Shown: piece after piece, positions 50,530 to 62,020 of the stretch
How the letters are laid out: the number at the start of each line of letters is the position of its first letter
Numbering within the stretch: position 1 is the stretch's first letter
Source of the DNA: Abditibacteriaceae bacterium
Lineage (GTDB): Bacteria > Armatimonadota > Abditibacteriia > Abditibacteriales > Abditibacteriaceae
Reading direction: 5' to 3'
Assembly: GCA_019239895.1 (NCBI GenBank)
Contig: JAFAZH010000042.1
Location: forward strand, 42,788-106,787
Length of the DNA stretch: 64,000 nucleotides
The notes under the pieces: model-generated
Databases searched by the model: none
The model's input: only the letters and a program-made list of their open reading frames with translations
Told to the model about the DNA's origin: nothing
Program-made: the position numbers and the translations under genes

Positions 50530-53500
50530 TCAGAAACGCCAAGTTTTATCTAATGTAATCTGGTTGCGTCCGCGTTCATCGGTTTGCAGACCTAATTGTA
50601 AATTGCCCTTGATTCGATAATCTATACGAAAGGTATAGGCTGTCGGTTGCCCCGCTTGTATATTTGACAGCGAGCGCCGATACGAAGCAAAGACTCGATC
50701 CCCCAGGGCTTTACCAAATTCCACCGTCAAAGGCTCATTGAAACGGTAATCTAGGACGACACTGCTGACGCCCAGGGCACGCTCCAGAGAACGTTCCAGG
50801 CCAGTGAACAAGGGTGCTGAAATCATGTTCACCACGGCGCGGGCATATGTTTGGTTAATCTGGCTGTTGCTGACGATGTCCTGCTCGTTGCCCTGCAACT
50901 CACGCAATGAGGTGCCCAGGAGTTGGGCAAACGCCTCATCTTGCGATAATGGCGGATTGGACGTTACATCCACGCGTAAGTTCTGTGTATTTTCTGAACT
51001 AAAATCAAGAGGGCCGCGCAAGGTGAGGGTAATTTGATATTGTCCTGAGCGTCCAACGGCGGTAGCGTCAATATCGGCCCGTGAGCGTAATGTATCGGTG
51101 ACAGGATCGCGTGAGGCGGCAACAGTGATTTCGCCATTGGTCACGCGGGCCGTGGCGTTGGGGAAGCGCACCTGTCCACTCCGTGTGGCTACCGTGCCCT
51201 GCACCAGAGGGTCACGCGGCGTGCCGTTAATGTCAATACTGCCGACTAACTCAGCGCGTAGTGTTGGGGTCACAAATTGGACATTATGCCCAATAGTCAA
51301 TTGCACCTCCAGGCGCGGCGCATCTGGCAAGGCGATGGGGCCGCCCGCAGCCCCCGCTGGCACGCCAGCCAGTTGCGATTGTGAGAGCGTCAGGTTGCCC
51401 GTTACACGAATGGGTAAAGTGCCGTTAGCTGCTGGCTGCGCACCGGGTGGGGGTGCTGCGCCAGGGTCAACTTCAGGTGCGCCATTCGGTGCCGCTTGAG
51501 CCAGCCGCTGCTGATGGCTGGTGGGCTGCGGGGGTGCATCTGCTGTTGGTGGAGCGTCAGTATTGACTTTGCTGGCTGTGGTGCCGGTGACGACGACATC
51601 GTTGATCGGTTGAATTTTTGCTGTAGCTTCATGGATGCCGAACGGTGACTGGTGCGCTGCGGCCAGTCGCGTGGCGATAGAGCGTTGTGCCGTGCGCAGT
51701 AGGGGAGAAATCGTGCGGAGTGTCGAGGGTTGGTTGTCCAGCAAGAGGGTGCCATCTAGAATGCCGCTGCCAACATCGCGGGCGTTAAAGCCGAGTGCTT
51801 GAAAAGCAATGCGGCTGCGGCGGTCTTGCAAGGTGGGAGCAGCAATGCGCCGGTAAACCGGAAGATCACTAAAATCCTGCTCGTTGGTAAAACTGGTGAC
51901 TTTTGAACGGAGCAAGGCATCGAAACCGGTGGCAAAATCAGGAGCTAAAGTCAAAGCGGCGAGCGAATAAACTTGCCCGGCAGCTTTCTTTTTCGCGCTC
52001 TCTCCGGCGGCGGCCAGCATCCAACGCACCTGTTGAGATGTGCTGGGCGCACCATCTCCCGTGCGCCAGATGAGGCCCATTGAAATATCGTGTAAACCAC
52101 CAAAGGCATCGGTGCCGTAATTGGCACGATCCAGACTAAAGGCGAGATTATAGCGATGCTCGCTCATAGCCACCACGGCACGGGTGAAAAGACGCGGGTC
52201 TAAATTTAGGGCGACATCACCACGTAAGGTAAAGGCCCCCGTCATGTTTGAGGGAGTGGCTTTGGTCTCCAGGATGGCTCGCTTAACGGCTTTGCTGGGA
52301 CTTTTATCAGCAACAGCAGTGACCGTTGGGCTGTTAACACGCGTAGGGTTGCCCGTCCCCGCTGCCTGAATGCTGGCCCCTGTCACCAGTTGACCACGCA
52401 GAATGTTGGTCGGTTCTATGGCGATTTGGTTGCCATTGATGAACCGCACCGTGCCCGATAAGCCTGCAATACCGCCATCGAAGGCCACCGTCGCGGGATT
52501 AAAACGGAATCGCCCATCATCTATGGTCACTTCACCTCCTAATTGCGGGGTGTCGAGAGTGCCAGTGACGTTGACCATGCCGCTAAAAGCTTTAGCATCT
52601 ACGTTGGTAATAGCCGGGATGAAAACTCCGGCCAAGGCTCCAAAGTCGGCGCGTTGTAAGGGCAGATGCACTTCCATTGGCCCATCCGGGCGTGGCCCCG
52701 GCGCATTCCAACTCCAGGACACAAAGCCAGACGCTGCCGACGACTGGAAACTGCCCTTAACAATCGTCAGGTTGCCAGGCCGAATTGCTAATTGTCCATT
52801 ATCTATGTCAAAGCGCGCCACGCGCAGGCGGTCGAGGGTATATTTGCGATACACCAAATCTTCTGCGGTGATGGAGCCAGTGACAGTGGGATCATCCGTA
52901 TTACCGCCAACTTGAAAGCTGAACTGTGAAAGCACGCCACTGAGGGCAGGCTGCCCGTTAGTGTCGCGTAAGGATGGCACCCACGTCGCCAATTGCGACA
53001 GGTTGGCATTGAGAACTTCGGCGTCTAACGAAATCTCTCCGCCCGGCACAATACGACCACCTTCAGCAATGCGCAGCAAGGTATCTTCGTCAGCCGCTTC
53101 GCTGCCCGCATTCTGCACCCCGGTGGCAGGCGGCTTGGAGAGGCGCAATTCCGCCTTTTGCACTGTGACAGCGCCCTGGCTATAGGTGAAAGCCGCATCC
53201 ACCGCTGGCAAATTTTGTAAGCCGCCAGAGGGCGCACGGGCGCGCACGTTATGCAGGGTCGCTAAGTGAACGGCGAAAAAGGGATTGCGCCAACTGCCTG
53301 TAATGCGCGAATCCACGGCAAAATCGCCTTCCAGACCAGCCGGTAAGGACTTTGATGATTGGAGAAGACGTTCCAACCATCTCACATGCTGGCCTTGCTC
53401 CCCCAGTGTCCGCTGCACTTCTTTCAAGAAATCAACAATCGCGGGCAAGCGTTCGCTGGTGATATTGACTTGCGCGTTAAGATCGGGCGTCTCTACGGCC

Positions 53501-56500
53501 ACCGGTAAAACGCCTGTAACAGTCACCAGGGCATCTTCGGGTGTGGTAACAGTTCCGTCGGGATTAAGGATTGGACTTTTAGGGCGGCGCAATTCAATTT
53601 TAGAAGCGTGCAGCAGGCCGCCTTCGAGGGTCATATTAGCCGTCAACACGCCCACGCGCCGCCCGCGCCAGAGCAGGGTGTCGGTTTGCAGCACAACATT
53701 GCCAGTCTGGGGCACGAAGGACGTGCCCGCCGCATCGGTCGCTATCGTGCCATTAATATCTAAGCCACCAGTCAAAGTGCCCCGGAAGGGCAGCCCCACG
53801 ATCCTTTTAGCCGAAGCTGGATCAGTATGGTTAGCGATGAGCTGCATTAAGCGGTTGGCATTGGTGCCCTGGCTGTCGAGTTTCGCGCTCCAGGTGCCGC
53901 CTGCATAATCGGCGTTAAAGGATCCCGTGAAAAGCTTACCCTCCGAATGCCCCGTTGCTTTAGTGAGCGAGATACGTGGGCCATCTACAGTTTCTTCATA
54001 ATTTAACTGGCCAGCGACATCTTCGATATTAAGGCCATAAGCCTGGGCGAGCCTGGCTCCGACCTGGCCCGCAACGCGAGGATGCGCCAAATCACCAGAA
54101 ATGTGGAAATTGCCCTCTAAAAGTGCGTGAAGTTCAGCATCATGGCTGATAGAGCGTAAGCCTTCAGTCAGGGTCAGATCACGGGCGCGTACATCATGGG
54201 CCGATGCTTGCAAGTCAAGATCATAGGTGTCTTGACGGCGGGTGAGGGTGCCGTTGGCCGTTAAATGCCCCCCGTTGCTCCACACACTAAGCTCGTGCAG
54301 GGGCAGCACATTCATGTTACCCATTTCGACGCTAAACCCGGCTCGTGCCATGTCTACTGGTATCGTGGTATTGGCTACTTGAACTGTGGCATTATAAAGC
54401 CGCGCCTGCACAGTGGCCTGGGGATTGCGAGTGGTGCCGGTAATGTCGGCCCGTGCGTAAGCGAGTCCATCCACATTCCAGGTGCCCGTGTCGCCCGGAG
54501 GGGTTGCCGCATTTGTCCCAGTCAAGAGATGTTGTAATTCGCCTGCCTGGAATTTATCCGCCAGAACTTGTCCTGAAAGCCCATCGCCATGCAACGCGAA
54601 ATGCCCACTTATCTGCCCGCCACCCACATTAGCAAAGATGCGGGGCAATTCATAAGCATGGGGCAAGGCGACGTAATCCGTGCGCAAGTTATCCACTGTG
54701 ACCCAACGGGTAGCGGAACGAGCCTGATTGAATGCAACCGGACGTATTGGGGAAGAAACCCCACTCGAAGCCATTGCGACTGGCACTGGCAGCACACTCC
54801 GCACGGCCTGCACCTGTCCCGCCAAGCGTGGTTCCAAGTGTCCACCAGTGCTGCTCAGACTACCCCGTGTTGTGACTTTCAAGCCATCAAAGCGGCTGCC
54901 ATTAAGATGTTCAATCCAGGTGCTATTAGCAGGGGAAGCGCCCTTTGCAGCAATGCTGGCGCGTGCGCTGGTCAGGGTAGCCTCACCCACAAAATGCCAG
55001 TCATGGGCCGAGACCAGTTGCACCGCGCCACGTCCTTGTAACCGGGAACCAACAGCTTTTACAGAACGGCTGTTAGATTGCTTAGGCAGTTGAGAGCGCA
55101 GTCCAAGGGTTGGAACTGCAAGGTCAAAGCTCGTTTCTAATGCAAGCGGCGAGTTAGTATTCACCGCCACCCGGCCTCGCAGCAGGCTATTCTTTAAGGA
55201 GCGAGGCAGCCTGCGATTGGTGGTGGCCACGGTGACGCGCCCGACTGCCGTGCCACTGGTGGTCAAACCCTGGGAAGCCAGCAAGGGATTAATGCGTTGA
55301 GCCGGGATAACAGTGTGCGGCGAAGTGAGAGCAAGCTTGGTCGTTCCCGTATGCAAATTGGTATCTAAATCGGCTAACATCAGACCCAACTCACTTTGTG
55401 CCTGCACTCCCGCTAAACGTAACCTGCCCTGCGCCAGCGAGATGGCGGTGGAAACGTTATGTAAAGAAAAATCGGCAATCGTGGCACGGGAAAGTTGCAA
55501 GCGGCCTTTAATGACGGGCGAAACCCCCGGCAGCCATCCGGCAAAGCGGGCACGTCCACTAATGTTGCCCAGACCCCGCACCTGTTTAGCGGCACTGGGG
55601 GAGAATGCGGCTAAATTAAGCCTTGATGCATCCAGATTCTCGACGCTGGCCTCACCACTCCAGGCCGCATGGACGGCATCACCTGTAGCCGCTATTAAGT
55701 GGACGACGGTACCACTGGTTGCTCCATATTGTCGGTTGCTGCCCGTTAAGCGAGTTAAAGTAGTATCGCTGTTGATGGCAGGCGCTTGAGTAGCTCCGTT
55801 CGCTTGGACAATAGTGTGCAGGTCTCCGGCCCGCCACACACCATATTGTGGATGGGCCACGCTAACGTTGCTGCCCCAGACTTCACTTTTCAGCTTGCCC
55901 TCTCGCAGATTGCCTTCAGCCTGCACCAAACTGTGCAGACTGTCGCCGTGCCATTGTCCATAACTGGTCAATGTGGCCCCGACATTCGAGCCTTTAAGAT
56001 CGGCTTGCAGGCGTGCTGCCTGTAAATTGCCCCCAGCGTGAATGAGGCCATGCAAGCCACCAAAGGTCAGGTGTCCCTGTTGTGGTAGCGTCACGCTGAC
56101 GCTCATCCCCGTGACATCCGCATCTACGTTAGGCGACTGTAAATTGCCATCGGCATGAATCACACCGGCCAGCAGGGGAGTGGTAACAGTACCGTAATGA
56201 GGAAGCGCCAAGCGAAAATCAGCAATACTGACATTCCCATTAATATGCGCCGCCTGAAGGTGACCCGTTACACGCACGGTGCCTCGCGCGTGTCCACCAC
56301 TCGCATTTATCCCGCCCGGTAGAGGGCCGTGCCACAGACCGACTAAGCGGTTTGTATCAGCGGAGTTCGATTGAAGGTTCAGATCAAAAGCGGGTTGCTG
56401 TAATAATGCCACGTTGCCACTGACGCGCAACGGGGTGTTCAGCGTCACCAGGCTCACATTATTAAATGACAATGCTTTGTTGCTGAACGAGAGCGGGCCA

Positions 56501-57549
56501 TTGAATTGTGCAATGGCGAGGGGGTGCGTGGTGTTAGGTTCCTTGATAGCTTGCAAATAACCATCAGTAGCCCGGCTGGTGATGTTCCCGGCAACTGTCC
56601 ATTGGTCATTAACGGGTAGGGTGCTATCCCAGGCGAGTTGCACCTGACCACCCAACCTGCCCGTGCTGGCTACTACCTCACGTTTGGGAAAAGCATAATC
56701 GGTTAAAAGTGCGGCGGGCGCGTCTGGCCACGTTACACCGAGGGAGAGCCAGCGCCCGTTAACTCCTGCTTCGCCCTGCAAGGCCACTGCTTTAATGGGT
56801 GTCTGCGTTGGCCCAAAGAGAGCCGTGCCGACAGCTAAGCGAAAATTCAAAGGGTCATTACCATTGAGATGCACATTGCCCTGCAAGCCGTGACCATCTA
56901 CTAAGAGTGTTTGCCCACTGGCGGAACGCAGGCCCAGGTCGTGATACCAGAGGCGGCCATTGTTGACTTGAACAAATCCCGTCCAGCGCGTGGTCGTAGT
57001 GCCTGTCGTGTGCTTCAGGAGCTTCATCACATTGAGTTGCCCCTGCGCATCGCGCTGTAAATAGAGTTGCGGCGCATCCAAAATGACACTTTGCAGCGCC
57101 TGCATCGCATCGGCGCGATGTAACGCTAGATCAATGATATTCAGGTGAACGTTAGCGGTGTTGGCCTGAAAGAGTGCGCCGAGGGGAAGATGTGGGTCAC
57201 GTCCTACCACAATATCATGCAGCGTGACATTAGAAAGCCAGTCGCTTTCAATGCGCCCGACTTCAATGTGAGTGCCATACTGCTTTTCTAACTGCGGGAT
57301 GATCTGACGCCGGATACGACCTTCAATATCAACCTGTTGAAGCACATAGCGGCGACCGACGATAACCAGGAGAGCTAAGACGATAAAGGGAGCCACCAGA
57401 CGCCAATCACGGCGCGTTATAGGTCGGCGCGGTGGCCTTAGACTGCCCAGGTGATGACGCAGCCGACTCAAATGTTCCATGCGCCGCACCGGGCGAGGCA
57501 GGAATCGCTGCGAGGGACGAGGTGAGAAAGAACGCAAAAAGTTTGACAT
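50530..57549 (-). CDS. tamB: TamB-like translocation and assembly module protein
   Basis: TamB is an AsmA-like bridge protein spanning the periplasm, with roles in outer-membrane protein insertion and lipid transport. A membrane anchor lies near the N-terminus (LVAPFIVLALLVIVGRRYVL), followed by the AsmA-type start IEVGRIESDWLSNVTLHDIVV. A very long beta-helical body of repeating strands follows, and the DUF490/TamB domain ends it: LRVDVTSNPPLSQDEAFAQLL, SVVLDYRFNEPLTVEFGKALGDRVFASYRR and a final barrel-like KTWRF. At about 2340 residues it is nearly twice the E. coli length of 1259. I use the ATG at 57549; a TTG at 57570 is also in frame. It lies in the bamA neighbourhood on the same strand. 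Confidence 0.93.
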   Translation of the reverse strand: MSNFLRSFSPRPSQRFLPRPVRRMEHLSRLRHHLGSLRPPRRPITRRDWRLVAPFIVLALLVIVGRRYVLQQVDIEGRIRRQIIPQLEKQYGTHIEVGRIESDWLSNVTLHDIVVGRDPHLPLGALFQANTANVHLNIIDLALHRADAMQALQSVILDAPQLYLQRDAQGQLNVMKLLKHTTGTTTTRWTGFVQVNNGRLWYHDLGLRSASGQTLLVDGHGLQGNVHLNGNDPLNFRLAVGTALFGPTQTPIKAVALQGEAGVNGRWLSLGVTWPDAPAALLTDYAFPKREVVASTGRLGGQVQLAWDSTLPVNDQWTVAGNITSRATDGYLQAIKEPNTTHPLAIAQFNGPLSFSNKALSFNNVSLVTLNTPLRVSGNVALLQQPAFDLNLQSNSADTNRLVGLWHGPLPGGINASGGHARGTVRVTGHLQAAHINGNVSIADFRLALPHYGTVTTPLLAGVIHADGNLQSPNVDADVTGMSVSVTLPQQGHLTFGGLHGLIHAGGNLQAARLQADLKGSNVGATLTSYGQWHGDSLHSLVQAEGNLREGKLKSEVWGSNVSVAHPQYGVWRAGDLHTIVQANGATQAPAINSDTTLTRLTGSNRQYGATSGTVVHLIAATGDAVHAAWSGEASVENLDASRLNLAAFSPSAAKQVRGLGNISGRARFAGWLPGVSPVIKGRLQLSRATIADFSLHNVSTAISLAQGRLRLAGVQAQSELGLMLADLDTNLHTGTTKLALTSPHTVIPAQRINPLLASQGLTTSGTAVGRVTVATTNRRLPRSLKNSLLRGRVAVNTNSPLALETSFDLAVPTLGLRSQLPKQSNSRSVKAVGSRLQGRGAVQLVSAHDWHFVGEATLTSARASIAAKGASPANSTWIEHLNGSRFDGLKVTTRGSLSSTGGHLEPRLAGQVQAVRSVLPVPVAMASSGVSSPIRPVAFNQARSATRWVTVDNLRTDYVALPHAYELPRIFANVGGGQISGHFALHGDGLSGQVLADKFQAGELQHLLTGTNAATPPGDTGTWNVDGLAYARADITGTTRNPQATVQARLYNATVQVANTTIPVDMARAGFSVEMGNMNVLPLHELSVWSNGGHLTANGTLTRRQDTYDLDLQASAHDVRARDLTLTEGLRSISHDAELHALLEGNFHISGDLAHPRVAGQVGARLAQAYGLNIEDVAGQLNYEETVDGPRISLTKATGHSEGKLFTGSFNADYAGGTWSAKLDSQGTNANRLMQLIANHTDPASAKRIVGLPFRGTLTGGLDINGTIATDAAGTSFVPQTGNVVLQTDTLLWRGRRVGVLTANMTLEGGLLHASKIELRRPKSPILNPDGTVTTPEDALVTVTGVLPVAVETPDLNAQVNITSERLPAIVDFLKEVQRTLGEQGQHVRWLERLLQSSKSLPAGLEGDFAVDSRITGSWRNPFFAVHLATLHNVRARAPSGGLQNLPAVDAAFTYSQGAVTVQKAELRLSKPPATGVQNAGSEAADEDTLLRIAEGGRIVPGGEISLDAEVLNANLSQLATWVPSLRDTNGQPALSGVLSQFSFQVGGNTDDPTVTGSITAEDLVYRKYTLDRLRVARFDIDNGQLAIRPGNLTIVKGSFQSSAASGFVSWSWNAPGPRPDGPMEVHLPLQRADFGALAGVFIPAITNVDAKAFSGMVNVTGTLDTPQLGGEVTIDDGRFRFNPATVAFDGGIAGLSGTVRFINGNQIAIEPTNILRGQLVTGASIQAAGTGNPTRVNSPTVTAVADKSPSKAVKRAILETKATPSNMTGAFTLRGDVALNLDPRLFTRAVVAMSEHRYNLAFSLDRANYGTDAFGGLHDISMGLIWRTGDGAPSTSQQVRWMLAAAGESAKKKAAGQVYSLAALTLAPDFATGFDALLRSKVTSFTNEQDFSDLPVYRRIAAPTLQDRRSRIAFQALGFNARDVGSGILDGTLLLDNQPSTLRTISPLLRTAQRSIATRLAAAHQSPFGIHEATAKIQPINDVVVTGTTASKVNTDAPPTADAPPQPTSHQQRLAQAAPNGAPEVDPGAAPPPGAQPAANGTLPIRVTGNLTLSQSQLAGVPAGAAGGPIALPDAPRLEVQLTIGHNVQFVTPTLRAELVGSIDINGTPRDPLVQGTVATRSGQVRFPNATARVTNGEITVAASRDPVTDTLRSRADIDATAVGRSGQYQITLTLRGPLDFSSENTQNLRVDVTSNPPLSQDEAFAQLLGTSLRELQGNEQDIVSNSQINQTYARAVVNMISAPLFTGLERSLERALGVSSVVLDYRFNEPLTVEFGKALGDRVFASYRRSLSNIQAGQPTAYTFRIDYRIKGNLQLGLQTDERGRNQITLDKTWRF

Positions 57550-57570
57550 CAGGACCGGACTGCGATACAA

Positions 57571-57873
57571 ATAACTGCGCTGCGATGATATGGTCCACGA
57601 CTCGGTATGGATATTTAGGGCGTGAGCGAGTTATTCTCGCGCTACTATGGCACCTCCAGGGCGACACTTACGCCCAGGGACAACAAAACTTTTATGGCAC
57701 TTCCTGTTCGTGGCAATAGCCATTTACTATAATTGTGGCATAGTAGCGCGTGGTTCACAATTACGGAGTCTTAGACGTTAGAAAGTCGCGTTGAGTTCTA
57801 CCTGGCCTTGAGCACCACTCTATAGCGGCTGAGTAACCAACTTTACTGCATTCAATTTGCACTGTCTGAATTT
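57571..57873. promoter_or_regulatory. divergent intergenic region between tamB and PIG-L deacetylase
   Basis: No gene. It carries a TATAAT at 57728-57733 pointing right, about 135 bases before the deacetylase gene, and a 12-bp perfect inverted repeat (CGCGCTACTATG at 57638-57649, complement at 57739-57750) separated by 89 bases, which could be the ends of a small element. Confidence 0.45.
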
Positions 57874-59610
57874 ATGAATCTGCGCCGCCCCCTGCATCGA
57901 AATTCCAACGCTAACTCGGCTAATCCTTGCGATCCATTGGCTCCCGATGGCCGACAAGACGCTCCCATTCCTATCGCTGTCTCTGCTGTCTGTGCAACTC
58001 CTGCTGGTTCCGCCACCGCCCCACGCCGGGTGCGCCGCGAGCAAGCCCGCCGTATCCGCCGGTTTCTGGGGGCTTTGGGCGGCTTTGCCATGTGCGTGGC
58101 GTTACCCCTAGCTATTTTTCAGATTGTGCTCTATCGGCAAAACCTGGCGATAGCCCATGAGACCTTTCCTTTAGCTCCTACCTTCACCTCCCAGGATCGT
58201 TTGCTGGTGCTATCACCGCATTGCGATGACGAAACGCTGGGCGTAGGAGGCACCTTAGCAGCGGCACGGTCTGCCGGGGCCGCGGTGCGCGTGGTGTTTC
58301 TCACCAATGGCGATGGCTCGCGCTCGACACAGCTTGGCGAAGGCGTCAAGCATCCGAGCAATTTGCTCCATCGCCGTAACTCTTTGCAGCAATTAGCCTA
58401 TATGCGCCAACGGGAAACCATTGCTGCTCTGGGTGAATTAGGTGTTGCCCCCAGTGATGTGATTTTTCTGGGCTATCCTGATGGTGGCACGAAAGAGATG
58501 TGGGAAAACTACTGGTCTCCTCGTAAGCTCTATCGTTCCAATTACACGGGAGTCAAACGTTCACCCTATACAAACTCGCGCACGCCCCAAGCGGCTTATT
58601 GCGGTTCCCAGGCACTCAAAGATGTGACCGACGCCATTGCCGAATGGCAGCCTACCGTCGTCTTCACAACGCATCCTAATGATACCCATCCCGATCACTG
58701 GGCTGCCTATGCCTATTCCCGCGCCGCGCTGGAAATGTTGCGGCTGCGGCCCGCTACGCGCACCTGGGCTGGCCAGACTCAATTACTGACTTTCTTAGTG
58801 CATCGTGGTTGGTGGCCTGCACCGCATGGCTACCACCCGGACGCGCACTTAGCTCCACCCTCTTTTCTTAAAGACACGGGCACCCACTGGGCACAGTCAC
58901 CACTGGATGAGCCGTCTCGCACCGCTAAACAAGCCGCCCTGGAACGCTATGTCAGTCAACTCACCTTTACGCCTCAATATCTAAGGGGGTTTCTCCGGCG
59001 CGATGAGCTATTCGGCACCGTGCCAGTGAATGCGCTTGCCTCTCACCCTGTTGCTCCGGCCCAAGCCGCAACCAATGGGCATCATAAGAACGGACACCAT
59101 AAAACAAGTGCATCGCCTATCCTGCTGGTGCAAGACCCAACTCACGATTCACTCTTGCACGATGTCTGGGCGGCGGCTGATTTGCAAAGCATTACAGCTA
59201 TCCCCCACACTTTAACCGACGGATTAACTTTGCAAATTGGCTTAGCCAAGCCAGTCTCACCGCGCCTGACCTATCGCCTGTGCCTGCACGCTTTGACTGG
59301 CGATGCCGTGCAAAACCGCATCGTTAATGTGCAATGGCGTAATAATAACTGGCAGGCGACGCTAGACAACATGCCAGGGCAACTCCCTTTGCAATTAACC
59401 GCTAGTGGATTTGATCTCGCTTTGCCTCGTGCCATTTTAAAATTTCCGGCGGGGGCTTATACCCTGTTGGTCTCAGCCAGCACGCATTTAGGCAGCACCT
59501 GCATTGACCAGACCGAAACGGGCACTTTACGTCTCGCTGCGCCAACAATAGAAGTCCACAAGCCATTGGCAATCCACGCGCAGAGCTTGCTTCATGTTTT
59601 TACCGGTTAA
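57874..59610 (+). CDS. membrane-anchored PIG-L family deacetylase
   Basis: PIG-L (LmbE-like) enzymes remove N-acetyl groups from sugar conjugates using zinc. The zinc motif is LSPHCDDETLGVGGTL at about residue 112, with the second ligand segment TTHPNDTHPDHWAAY at about 266. A cytosolic Arg-rich start and one membrane segment (about 70-88: GFAMCVALPLAIFQIVLY) come first, so the enzyme is anchored. The catalytic part covers about 105-345, and a C-terminal part of about 200 residues looks beta-rich and has no known family (ITAIPHTLTDGLTLQIGLAK). The target glycan is unknown. It is divergent from tamB and followed by a toxin-antitoxin pair. Confidence 0.88.
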   Translation: MNLRRPLHRNSNANSANPCDPLAPDGRQDAPIPIAVSAVCATPAGSATAPRRVRREQARRIRRFLGALGGFAMCVALPLAIFQIVLYRQNLAIAHETFPLAPTFTSQDRLLVLSPHCDDETLGVGGTLAAARSAGAAVRVVFLTNGDGSRSTQLGEGVKHPSNLLHRRNSLQQLAYMRQRETIAALGELGVAPSDVIFLGYPDGGTKEMWENYWSPRKLYRSNYTGVKRSPYTNSRTPQAAYCGSQALKDVTDAIAEWQPTVVFTTHPNDTHPDHWAAYAYSRAALEMLRLRPATRTWAGQTQLLTFLVHRGWWPAPHGYHPDAHLAPPSFLKDTGTHWAQSPLDEPSRTAKQAALERYVSQLTFTPQYLRGFLRRDELFGTVPVNALASHPVAPAQAATNGHHKNGHHKTSASPILLVQDPTHDSLLHDVWAAADLQSITAIPHTLTDGLTLQIGLAKPVSPRLTYRLCLHALTGDAVQNRIVNVQWRNNNWQATLDNMPGQLPLQLTASGFDLALPRAILKFPAGAYTLLVSASTHLGSTCIDQTETGTLRLAAPTIEVHKPLAIHAQSLLHVFTG

Positions 59611-59638
59611 AGTAATACTCTGGTAGGAGTAGTGAACT

Positions 59639-59968
59639 ATGGATAATGCAAGCACAGAAAAGATAGATGCAGATATTCAATTCGGATACCTGAGAGTGCA
59701 TGTCTTACCTGAAGTGGTAGAACTGCTGCGAGAAGAAGCTGCTCAAAGTCACACTTCTGCATCAGAGCTTGCCGGGATACTCTTAGAGCAGACTGTTTTA
59801 ACCCGTGAGCAAGCTAAAGGGAACGACATAGAAGAGGGATTTAGAGCGCGGCGGGATCAACGCAAAAGCGATTGGCACCACTGGGCTGCAAGCCACCAAG
59901 AGAAAAAACTACCCAAACTAACAGATGAGGCATTTCAGCGGGCGTCATTTTATGAAGGGCAGGACTGA
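59639..59968 (+). CDS. antitoxin-like protein of a VapBC-type pair
   Basis: A 109-residue protein with AGGAG nine bases before the ATG. It overlaps the next gene by one base (TGATG), the usual arrangement of antitoxin and toxin. The N-terminal part (FGYLRVHVLPEVVELLREEAA, SASELAGILLEQTV) has the strand-helix-helix order of a ribbon-helix-helix DNA-binding antitoxin; the C-terminal part is acidic and basic, without known fold (RARRDQRKSDWHHW). Assignment rests mainly on the neighbouring PIN-domain gene. Confidence 0.65.
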   Translation: MDNASTEKIDADIQFGYLRVHVLPEVVELLREEAAQSHTSASELAGILLEQTVLTREQAKGNDIEEGFRARRDQRKSDWHHWAASHQEKKLPKLTDEAFQRASFYEGQD

Positions 59969-60401
59969 TGTCTTATCTGCTGGATACAAACATATTATTG
60001 CGCTCTATGGACTTGGATAGTCCATTTTATGAGATGGCAGTGGCCGCTGTAGAAACTCTCATCGAGCAGGGCGAAATGCTTTATCTGGCCCCACAAAATA
60101 TCATTGAGTTGTGGAATGTTGTTACACGTCCTAAGGATAAGAATGGCTTTGGAATGACACCTCTCCAAGCGGAAGCTGAAGTAAACCGCCTTCAGGCTAT
60201 CTTTCCTGTGTTACATGAGCCACCGCTAATTTTGAGGGTTTGGCAAAACTGACCCATCAGGTAAGAGGCGTGGAAGTGCATGATGCCCGGATAGCGGCCT
60301 TCATGAGTAGTCATGGCATAAGCTATCTGCTCACCTTTGATACAGGAGATTTTAAGCGGTTTGACCAAATAACTGCCGTACATCCTAAAGACGTTAAGTA
60401 A
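59968..60401 (+). pseudogene. PIN-domain toxin (VapC-like), frameshifted
   Basis: The frame opens with the PIN motif YLLDTNILLR and has LAPQNIIELWNVVTRP (second acidic residue). It then shifts at a run of four T (60230-60233) and stops at 60252. In the +1 frame the protein continues GLAKLTHQVRGVEVHDARIAAFMSSHG, then LTFDTGDFKRF, which supplies the last PIN acidic residues, and ends at 60401. One extra T would restore a full-length PIN protein of about 145 residues. So the toxin is either inactive or the T-run is a sequencing error. Its stop lies four bases before the ABC ATPase frame. Confidence 0.8.
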
Positions 60402-60426
60402 TTTCGTGTTAGACCCGCAAGTTCCT

Positions 60427-61932
<1,506 letters not shown>

Positions 61933-61963
61933 CCGAAGCGTTGTTTTAACTTAACCCAGCTAG

Positions 61964-62012
61964 GCGACTCAAGTCGCAGGCTGCAACAGCGCAAAGCCTG
62001 CCTGCGCAGGCT
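61964..62012. terminator. paired hairpins between convergent ABC and thiD genes
   Basis: Two small perfect hairpins: GCGACT-CA-AGTCGC (61964-61977) and AGCCTGC-CTGC-GCAGGCT (61995-62012). They lie between stops at 61932 and 62021 and likely act as terminators or belong to a dispersed repeat. Confidence 0.6.
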
Positions 62013-62020
62013 CCTCACGG

